A stretch of DNA of 64,000 nucleotides from positions 3,271,048 to 3,335,047 of the forward strand of contig SMSO01000031.1 in the NCBI GenBank assembly GCA_004764695.1. Direction: 5' to 3'. This stretch comes from Schizochytrium sp. TIO01. Its lineage: Eukaryota; Sar; Bigyra; Thraustochytrida; Thraustochytriidae. The position numbers and the translations under genes are program-made. Below the pieces are notes generated by a model, which made no database searches, was not told the DNA's origin, and worked only from the letters and a program-made list of their open reading frames with translations. Positions 54,861 to 64,000 of the stretch are shown here, in pieces. How positions within the stretch are numbered: position 1 is the stretch's first letter; every line of letters begins with the position of its first letter.

Positions 54861-55339
54861 CAATCAATCAATCAATCAATCAATCCAGATTTTCAAATTC
54901 CCAACTTCGAATTCAAATCCTCAGAATTCAAAATTCAAAATTCAAAATTCAAAATTCAAAATTCAAAATTCAAAATTCAAAAATTCGAAATTCAAATTTC
55001 CGCCTTCGACACCGCGCGCGTGAGTCGAGCTGCTGCGCGGTCCCTGACGCGGCCGCCGTCCACTCGCTCCGCACGCCGCTGCGGTCTCGCTGCTGCCTCT
55101 GCGTCTCCGTCTCTCTCTGTCTCCTGCGAGCGAACCGTGCCCTGCACTGGCTGCCTCGCTGCTCGACAAGACAGACGAGTCTTCTCCTTCTCCCAACTAC
55201 TAAGCCAAGAAAGAGCCAATCAACCAATCAGTCAGTCAGTCAGTCAGTCGCTCAGGAACCAGTCCGCCAAGCCACAGCCGGTCTCCCAGACCCGCCTAGC
55301 TCGACGCCCTGCTCTCCGCCTGCCTGCCTGCCTGCCTGC
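54861..55339. repeat. cluster of short tandem repeats upstream of the TPR-like gene
   Basis: Separate arrays lie side by side: CAAT (54861-54882), a 7-base unit TTCAAAA (about 54925-54994), CAGT (55229-55249) and CCTG (about 55317-55339). Confidence 0.85.
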
Positions 55340-55677
55340 TCCGCGGTCGATGGAGAGGTAGATGGATGGAGGGATGTGCGATCGCCTCGGGAGCACGCAC
55401 ACCTCTGATGAGAGTGAATCCGTGGCTTTCTTTCTTTGTTTGCAGTTCCTTCTCAAGGGACCCGAGGTTCACTCACGGGCCTTTCTCCCTCCCTCCTCCC
55501 GCCTGATGCGTGCCGTGCGTGCCGTGCCGGAGAACTGACTCGCTATCTCGCTAACCAGCTGCTTCTCCGTCGCCAAGAGTGCGTGCGCCGTTGATGGATC
55601 CGCGGTCCTTCGATCTCGACTTCGGAACGATGAATTGCTTCGATCAGTTCAATCCGAATGAACTGAGCGAACTCAAT

Positions 55678-55745
55678 CTGTCAATCAATCAGTCAATCAG
55701 TCAATCAATCTATAGACAAAGACTGAGACTGAGACTGAGACTGAG
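55678..55745. repeat. AATC/AGTC repeats then GACTGA repeats
   Basis: Interspersed AATC and AGTC units (55678-55711), then about four GACTGA units (55721-55745). Confidence 0.85.
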
Positions 55746-55900
55746 TCCTTATCCCTCGATCGATCGATGTATGTCTCGATGGACCTATGTATATTTGCTG
55801 TCAAACTGTATCCGCTGCAGTTTGGTGTTTGCTTTGTGGATGGTCGGGTCGATGCGGAGAACGAGCGATTGAGTGGGTGAGGAAGCGATTGAGTGAATGG

Positions 55901-55955
55901 GTGAGTGAGTGAGTGAGTGAGTGAGTGAGTGAGTGAGTGAGGAGTGAGTGAGTAG
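55901..55955. repeat. (GAGT)n microsatellite
   Basis: About ten GAGT units, then an imperfect extension. Confidence 0.9.
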
Positions 55956-58900
55956 GAGTGAATGGGTGCTAGCTAGCTAACGCAGATTGGAGAATTGTGA
56001 GCGTGCGTGCCTTCAGGTTATTAGTGATTTGCATTTGGAGGTGCATCCTTTTTCCAGTTTCTCCTTTTACCTTTCTTTTTAGCGCAAGCTTTGCTTCCTT
56101 CCTTCTTTCCTTTTCTTCTTTTCTTCTTGTTTTTCTGTTGTGCTGCTGTTCCCACTAGGCGACTGCCTAGTGGCGACCAAGGGTAGGTATCTGGTAGGAA
56201 ATAGGCTTTTTCTTTTATTCATTTTAATTAAAATTAAAAAGAATGCAAAGAAGGTTTTTTAGGTTTTCAAAGTACGAATGGGAGAAATGCTTTCGATTAG
56301 CTAGCTCTTACCCAGAATCTTCAAAACGAGGATACCTGCTGTCTGTGTACAAACAAGAGATCTTGGTTGAAGGGTAGGGTAGTAAGCAATGGAAGCCTCG
56401 TTGCGACAGTAATTTGGCTGCCTTGGTAGAGGAAGGGCGTCTGGTGGTACCTACGTAGCGGCGCTCTATGGTTTGTTTTCGTGGCATTTGCTTTCCTCGA
56501 CTCACCAAAGGCTTATGGCGGGGCCTATGCAGCTGCTAGCGTCTGAAAGGAAGAAAGAAGCAAAGGAAGACTTTCGAGTTATGTTTTATTTTCATTTTCG
56601 TTTTTTCCCCGAAAAAGTAAAACAAAATATAGATTTTAAAACATTCAAGTGCTTCCTCCTTCTTTTACCTTCATCATTTCACCCGTCCAGCGCAGCTTTC
56701 CATAGCTTTACTCTCGTGCTGCTTAATCCTCCTTCTCGACTGTGCAATATTAAAGCTCGGGTGATCGATGCAAACCAGCGAGGGCCACAACTACTACTAA
56801 ATAACTGACTGTCTTGTGGCAAGCTTAAACAAAGACTCTCGCTTTCAGATTCCTTAGATTAAAAAACCAGCTATTTCTTTTTTAAAATGTTTTTGTTTTT
56901 TTAAGATCAATTAGGCCTCTTTTTATCTCCATTGTTTTTTGCTTTTCCCGCACTTGGGGAGAGAGGTGCACACCTCTGTCTGTCTATTTGACAAATATGT
57001 CTATAATTTTTCTTTATTCCAATCAATCAGAGATCATCCGCTGCCATTGCCAATGTTGCTGCCATCGCCAATGCTGCTGCTGCTACGAGCAGGATTCATA
57101 ACAGGCATGCTTTCGAAAGCACCCGTCATGAATACTTTCCCTCAGATCCCTCGTCTCCAGCTCAAGTTGGCAGGTTTCGTGTAGGGTTTGGGATAGTCAG
57201 TTGGGTAGGAGGCCAATTTCATGAAAACAGGCCACAGACCAGCACGAGATCAGTGCACGACAAAGCCAATGCCATAGGAAATAGTGCATCGCACCTCGTA
57301 GGGAGCAAGAATACACCCCATGATGAGGCTCTTTATGGGCCTCGGGAGTCCAACCTGCCCGGACAGCGCTCTTCGCTAATTCACCAAGCGGCTCGGCCTC
57401 GCTTCCTTGACGGTTCTCTCCACCTTCATTCCATGCGGCGATACTTATAGTGCCACATGTTTCTATTATTTACTATTAACCATCGTTTATTATTTATGAA
57501 AGAGTGTATAATTCCTCTGACAATAATAGTAAAACTAATTAATGAACTTGAAAAACCATTAGTTAGGCAAAACAATCAAGTTGGAGAAAGCACCATGTCA
57601 ATGATGAAGGGAACAGAAGCTCGCTCTAGCACTCCTTCAAATAGGTCCTGCCTGCCTGTTCAGGCGTTGCTAGCGAGCTGGAGTCCAGGACTGCCGTGTG
57701 ACACTACTTTCGCCGAATTAGGCGTCGCGCCCAGAGCAGTATGGGATCGGTCAACCCAACTAGACTTTGCACGTCAATCCAGACGCAGAAACGAATGAAT
57801 TCAATGATTGACACCTTTAGCTATTGAATGATTGAATGCTTCTTCGTACCACTAAACTGACACACCACACATATTTCAATCTCCTAGGTCTAGTACTGCA
57901 AACGCACTCTACCTACCTTTTACTCTGAGAGCTCCTAGTCGGCATTTTTTTTGTAAATGTAATTTATGAAAAATTACTTTTAGTTAATTAAAAAGAGTCA
58001 AATAGAAAGATAGGTGCCTGCCACCATTCTGCGATGTGGTACTGCTATAAATTTCACCTGCAGGAGCTGTTGCCAACTTCTCTCCCTATCTGTCAAAACG
58101 CCAAATGGGTTCAATCAAAGGAGGGAGTGTTCTCCGTTTCATCGAGCAAGTACGGGGGTGCAGCGTTAACTTGTCTGAAGCAAGTGCACGTACCCCTCCA
58201 TCGATTCAATCTCCCATCGGACTCTTGCCGAAGTGCCGGGTTCTGACGAATTCTTCGCACGCTCCACGCAGAAACGGATCAATGCGGATTCGTCTCAAAT
58301 CCCAGGTTGACTAGGATTTACCTACGGTGTCTTATACGTGCTGCGAGGATGGTGATCCTGCCGTTCGAAACTGGGGTCCTTTTCTGCACAGGCTTGCGGC
58401 TCTGCTGCGTTCCTCTTCAGGGTCGGAGCTGCAAAGTAGGAGTGACCTGTACTCAGCAGGCTGCGAACTTTACATGCCTTGACGGATCAAGACCACCTAG
58501 AACCGAGCTGCAAGCGGCAGCGTATTTCGGGCCCATCCAGAATCTACATCTTTAGGCAAGTTTCATGAGTTCGTCATACTTTCAGCAGCACCAATGGATA
58601 TCCGCCCACTCGCCAACGATACGATGTACTACGTATGCGATGCGTGAACTTCCTTACCTGCTATCGCAGTGATTCTGATTGGACGTCCCAGAACACATGG
58701 ATGGACGACATGAATCTGGAAATGAACGAAATGCAAGACCTCAGTATGAGAACAGCATATTGCCTATCAATCAGGGATACTTGTTACTACATGCGCTACA
58801 AAATCAATGGCAGCGTGAGTGCAAAAGAGGAGCTCCGCGGTGGCGCAGCCTAGAGAATCAGTCGGAGCAATGCCATCATTTTCTTGCTCGTGAGCTAGCA

Positions 58901-60790
58901 AATCCACACAAGTTAATTTGCGAGAATTGCTTTACCAATCACGGTCAAATGTCAATTGGTAAATGATGGCAAGGCCAGGTTCTGCGGCCGTCAGCTGTAA
59001 GGCAGTAAGCAGACAGTTAGCTCTCTTTTGGGACTATCTTTGGAATTGGCTGGACGCTAGGTATTCATGATTCATTCTCATCGCTGGACTTGCAGGCGCT
59101 TTCCGTGCGCTGCAGTTACTGGAGGGGTCACTTCACATCAATCTCAGATGCGTCTCTAACAATAGACTTAGGCCCTGACGTTCTCGCGAGATATACTTTG
59201 TTGAGTTTCTGCACATCCTTTCCTACCTGTAGGTGCTATCACTCCATATCAATTTCCTGGATCATTTTCAGGCTGAAAATCAGCCTGCTCAATGAATGCG
59301 CCCGTTCCCAGTAGCCTTTCTATTTCAAGTGATCCAGGTTGTCGCTCACTACGAATATCCAGACACATCTCCGTACGTGTCCAGTCAGAGGTTGAGTTAT
59401 GGCAACTAGCTAACTCTTCGAAACGAGCGCCAGCAATACCTCTTTTGCTTGCGCCATAGCCTTTGTAACCCATGAGGGATATCTCACCGACGTCTCACCA
59501 TTTATTCATCCATTCAGTGGATGACTCAGTTTTCTTACTTAGTTCGATCTTTTCATCTCTCAGTTAATTAGTTTTTTTTTTTACTTCTTTCTTAAAAGTT
59601 TTCATATGACCTTTTGTTAGCTCTGTTCAGTTCAACTAAAGAGAAAGGCTCACCAAATAGAGTATAAATAAATCATTAATAAATAGACGCACGAGGTAGT
59701 AGATGATACCGAAAGGATGAAGCGCCACTACTTCTCCTTTGAGCAGTGCGCAGAGAGGAAGCAGGGACCAGGACCTGCCAAGACCAGCAGCAACTTTATT
59801 ATTACTATGAGCCATGAATCATGAATCATGGTAGTATGTAACTTAAAGCTTTCGTCTTCAGTAGATTGAGTTTATCAACTTGGAAAACTTGGGCCCTATT
59901 CGGTGGTAGTGGCGCCCGCCATTCCATAATGACGACAAATTCAACACTACGTACATTTGCAACATCTTGGTCGTGAATTGTCGCGAAAGGAAAACGATGG
60001 CCCTGCATGACCTTCTTGCAAAAATATTGCGTAGTTATTGAGTAGATACATATTGTCAGAAGCTATGGTTCGAAGTTCTTGAAGGCTGGTTGCGTGAATG
60101 CTCATTTGTATGATACAAAATGAGAACAGTCAATCAATGTGCCCATTTCCATAAGCAAGATCCTTCAGCCAACAATGTGAGAGGAGCTGAGAGCGTCCCT
60201 AGGACGATCACGTGAGCTCATTAACATTCTTACAGTCAACAAACTCGAAGCTATAATGGAAGGGAAAATAAGAGCAGCCGTGCTCATTGGTTTTTGCACC
60301 ATCGACTTACATTTTTAATCTTTCCACAACCTCGTTGAGCATTGCCCACATCTTATCTCTTCGGAGTCTTCTTCTTTTTCTCTTTAATTTGAATCCCTCC
60401 TCCTACTCTGCATCTTTACTCTAAGAGCCAAAACTCAAACACAACCCAAGCGCAGCCAGCTAAAATCAAGTTTAGCATTCGAGCGCTGGCTTAGAAACGG
60501 TTGTTCATGCGATCTTGGTTTTTGATCAGATCAAAGCAGAAAAGACATCTCCAAATACTTAGGTAGTAGTATACCTATTTTCGCTTTTCAAGTTCGCTTG
60601 AAAATAAAACCAAAGAAGAGGGTTCTCAGCAACTTCACTACTTCTTACTCCAAAATAATGCGTGCGCTGAATGATACCAATCAATTAAAACCTTTCAGAT
60701 ACCTTCGCCGCGGACGGATTCGGCGCATCCTACACGTGCAAGCGAACAGGTTTGGGCGGTCGATTTATGTAACTCACTATGTATGCATTG

Positions 60791-60830
60791 CGTTCGTTCG
60801 TTCGTTCGTTCGTTCGTTCGTTCGTTCGTT
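60791..60830. repeat. (TTCG)n microsatellite
   Basis: Ten TTCG units without interruption. It produces an artificial FVRSFVRS peptide in one frame. Confidence 0.9.
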
Positions 60831-63800
60831 GTTTGTTTATGCACATTTGCTTGCTTGTTTATTTCACCATAGAACGCTTCAAGATTGCAAGTTTCTCCAA
60901 GGACTCCAAGGAGCTTCGCACTGGGAACTAGATAAGTCGATAGTTTTAATGACGGTATTGCATCCATCCTCCATCATCACTTAACCATCTCTTCAAAGAC
61001 TCCAAATGCTCTTGCGCTGCTTATAGTTGTAGTAGGCTAAAGGCGGTGGCAGTGTTCTTCTCAAAGTGGCCTATTTCTCAGATTTTTATTTTACTCCTGC
61101 CAAAGAGAAGAAATCATGTAGCGACTTGGTTTTCCCTTTTCTACTACTTCTACCTTAACAAGCTTTTTAAACTAAAAACATTTTTACCAGTACACTTTAT
61201 TCATAATATTGCTCAAAGCATTGAAAGGAAAAGTGAACGATGGTAGCAGCAATACACTTTCACGAGCTACAATTAGTTTGGTGTTAATAGTTAGCAATAA
61301 CAGTGTGCTCAAAAGGATTAATTCACAAACTCGCGGCCTTCCAGGCTTCTCAAGTTTATATAAAGGAGCCGAGCCTTTCACTCCATGCTTTTTTTTTTGC
61401 TTTTTTTTTTTAAATTAAAATATATATTGCACGTGCCTTTCGCTAACAGAAAGCGCCCAAAAGAATGATGAACTGGGAAAATTGGAAAGACATTCTCCTT
61501 CGTACTCTCCTCTTTGGTGACAGTGAACTTGAAGCGCTCTAGTCCTTACTAGCATGATGCTCATAATTACACGGAGTCTGAGCTAGACTTACTTTTTTTA
61601 ATCGAAAAGAACTCTAGCAGTTATTAGATCTCTATTATGATGGCAATAATATTATTATAATTAATAATTATTATAGTAATAAGCTTCCATAAATCAAGGA
61701 AGCAGCGCGTGCACAACAATTCCTGCCTCGCAGGGATGAACTTGCGCAAGCAAGTCAAGGTAACCTAAGCTCTTACCATTGATGATACTGATATTGAAGT
61801 GGCAGCAAGGTTGGGACAGGTGGTAGACGCTGCTGGAATAAACGTCCTGTCTGCATCGGTCATCTTCTTCTAAAATCAATGCCAGCTTAAGCGAAGAAAA
61901 CGAACCTTGCCCTAGAAGCTGCCATACTAAATGATTTTTGGGGTGTGTAATTTTGGTTTTTTGACTATGCCACGATGGGCTCCCTTCTGGAGTCCATTTC
62001 ACGCGTCTGCACGCGAACCCCACTAATCGAGAGTATTTTCACGCGAGATGAAGTTGTGGTGCGAATAAATAGCCAGCAGGCTTCGCTAGAAGACTCTCTG
62101 GAACGACTTTGGGGCCCGTGGGTGTTATGATTGTTTGCTCAACCATTTGCGCGAAACTTTCAAGTTCACCAACTTTCAATTTATAATTTCTAACTTTAAC
62201 TTTCGAGAAAAAAGAAAAGAGGAGATGTTGAGATGCACCTTTTCATAAGCTTTCATGAAAATAAGTTGCATGCACTCCTCAAACGAACATTGAGGTGAGC
62301 AAGCTAGCTACAGCGCCCATATTAGTTTACAAGCATCATGCTAATTGCAAAGCGATCACTGGATGCAAGGACAAAAGGCTGGTCAGGAGCGATAGTATTG
62401 ACAAAACATACTAAGCGTTCTACAACTGATCATCATCAATTAAACCGTAAAAAATACTAAACCCAACTTCTGAACTATAGCTGATGGGTGTGCACTGTAA
62501 TCATCGTTATCATGATGCTGAAAACCAAGAACTCAAATAAGTACTCTCAAGGTGAAGAAGTTGAAAAGGTATACGAGGTATTGGGTCAGTGATCAAAGGT
62601 TGTTCTTCTGTCCAGCTCAGAGATCTTCTACGCTTAATATAACCAGCGCCTAAATTAAATGCGTTGGTATTTTAAACCCTCAAGACTTTAACGTCTGTGT
62701 TTGCCTGCGATTCTAAATGTTTTCCGTTCTTTCTCTCTTTCTCTTTGGTTCATTCAGAGAAGGTTACTGGCAGTAGTGGGATGGGACATTCTCTAGTTCA
62801 TCAACAAGTTAGCTCTGGTCACCGAGGAAAAGCTTCATGAGCTAGCATATAGAGACATGATCCAAGACATTCTTGTCTCGCAGTCTCCACCTCCTCAGCA
62901 CAAAATTTACACAACCTTCTCTTCTCCTCATTACCGTCAAAACGATTCCCTGTCTTGATTCTCCCAAGACGTACTCTTGCAACATCGGGATAGCGCTCCT
63001 GTGTCCCCATTTTCGCCCCTTAGCATGGTTGCAATAGAGAAAGTCGTATAAAAAGATTCCTTTCCTCTTGCTCCTCACTGTGTGCAAATGAAGTGAAAAG
63101 TTCATCATTCTTTCTGGATAATCAGCCTGCATCTTACTCCTTATTGATTTTAATTACTTGTGCCATCGGAAGCAACCGCAGCACATGAGAAAGGTGTGCA
63201 CACTGAGCGTGCAGGCGCATCGCAATTGTTTTCAATGATTCGTGTTCGAGAAAACAACTTCTCGTGGAACGCGCCCAAGCACGTCACGCAACACACGTCC
63301 AGTCATCAGACAACATCGCGCTCCATCCTCTCAGTGGGTGCAACCAGAGCTTGTGGTAGCACTCTCCATCAAAAATACTGCTGTCAGCGCGTGCCGCTCG
63401 CGCTCTAAGACTAATACTGCTTCTGTTTCTTTTATTGAATTAAAAAACCAACATCCTAAGATTAGCAGTAAGCTCAAACATAACTATCCTCGGTCCTCGG
63501 CAGCTCGGAGATGATAGTGACAATCAATTATTGAATGTGCAAAGCTGCCCCAGGGGAAAGTGCACTTACTGGTTCGCTTCTTACAAATCGGAGTTTCATA
63601 TCTCCAGACGACAACGGCAATGTGATACACTTTAAATTGGGCTGAGGGGGCAACTTGTGCAGCGTGATGCACTCTTCAATAGTAAGAAAGAAGTAGAGCA
63701 TTTGTGATCGCATGTCAGCACGGCCAAGGGCTCGGAATAGAAATTGAGAAATTAACAGCCTGAGCAATCAATGCTTTTACCAAAAGAAGTAATAACAAAA

Positions 63801-64000
63801 AATTATCAAAAATTGAAAGAGAGTGTGTGCACGCTCTGTTTGTCTAGCGATAGAGAGCCCTTGTATTCGTAGTTCAATGCACAGTGGCTTCGGGGCGAGA
63901 GCTAGTAATGTTCTTACCATTTTGGAGAGGGCCTTGTATTATTCCTTTACCTTCCGTGAGTCCAATTTGGTAAATTGGGTTTCAAACAAGAGAGCAGTTA

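Larger units (their letters stand above)
54637..64000. other. right-hand region without a convincing gene
   Basis: About 9.4 kb with short, overlapping, featureless frames. The first 1.3 kb is a dense patch of tetranucleotide and other simple repeats directly upstream of the TPR-like gene. Further right are T/A runs, a (TTCG)n tract at 60791-60830 and an AT inverted repeat near 61650. A minus-strand frame at 62819-63010 has a CxxC...C pattern faintly like the zinc-binding tail of some retrotransposon proteins; see findings. Confidence 0.5.

Noticed and set aside
54439-55361. Plus-strand frames of 194 and 214 codons
   Set aside because: They overlap the start of the TPR-like gene on the other strand and translate repeat DNA (KIQNSKF units); no real domain.
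1-64000. tRNA, rRNA and CRISPR arrays
   Set aside because: No T-arm-like GGTTCRANYCC with a matching acceptor stem, no rRNA stretches and no spaced direct repeats were seen. A covariance search would be needed to exclude tRNAs fully.

Overview
This window is nuclear DNA of a eukaryote. The evidence is a dynactin subunit gene split by three GT-AG introns, a full-length PDR-type ABC transporter, a mitochondrial HIG1/Rcf2-like protein, and AT-rich intergenic DNA full of microsatellites. The transporter's motif style (for example NPATWMLTVIGAG) is closest, from memory of the family, to oomycete and other stramenopile proteins. A stramenopile, possibly a labyrinthulomycete, is therefore my best guess, but it is an inference and not shown by the sequence. 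Gene density is low: about a dozen convincing genes in 64 kb, nearly all without introns.

Layout. 1-6.1 kb: no convincing gene; AT repeats, a 13-bp-stem inverted repeat and a 16-bp palindrome. 6.1-11.2 kb (+): 1703-residue ABCG/PDR transporter. 13.2-16.4 kb (+): PX-domain sterol glucosyltransferase whose frame breaks at a C6 run. 16.4-20.4 kb: repeats, including about 34 copies of a GTAT unit. 20.4-26.9 kb (+): four related genes in tandem, each with a PxGVxPG beta-rich module and a C-terminal SH3-like module. 26.9-37.6 kb: almost 11 kb without a convincing gene. 37.6-38.2 kb (+): Rcf2-like protein. 39.5-42.5 kb (-): large EF-hand/coiled-coil protein. 44.9-46.5 kb (+): broken gene with a possible CHAT/caspase-like fold. 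47.1-51.7 kb (+): 1521-residue coiled-coil protein with polyglutamine. 52.0-53.0 kb (+): DCTN5 in four exons. 53.7-54.6 kb (-): acidic/serine-rich protein with TPR-like helices. 54.6-64 kb: no convincing gene; dense tetranucleotide repeats at its left end.

The genes do not form one pathway; they look like a normal mixture of housekeeping and lineage-specific loci. The transporter and the sterol glucosyltransferase both concern membrane lipids or transport. The best candidate for an undescribed system is the tandem four-gene family at 20421-26912. Its members share two modules but have different N-termini: coiled-coil, basic, glycine-rich hydrophobic and proline-rich. This suggests a diversified set of adaptor or scaffold proteins. 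Several long open frames begin at GTG or TTG; for a nuclear gene I moved each start to the first in-frame ATG.
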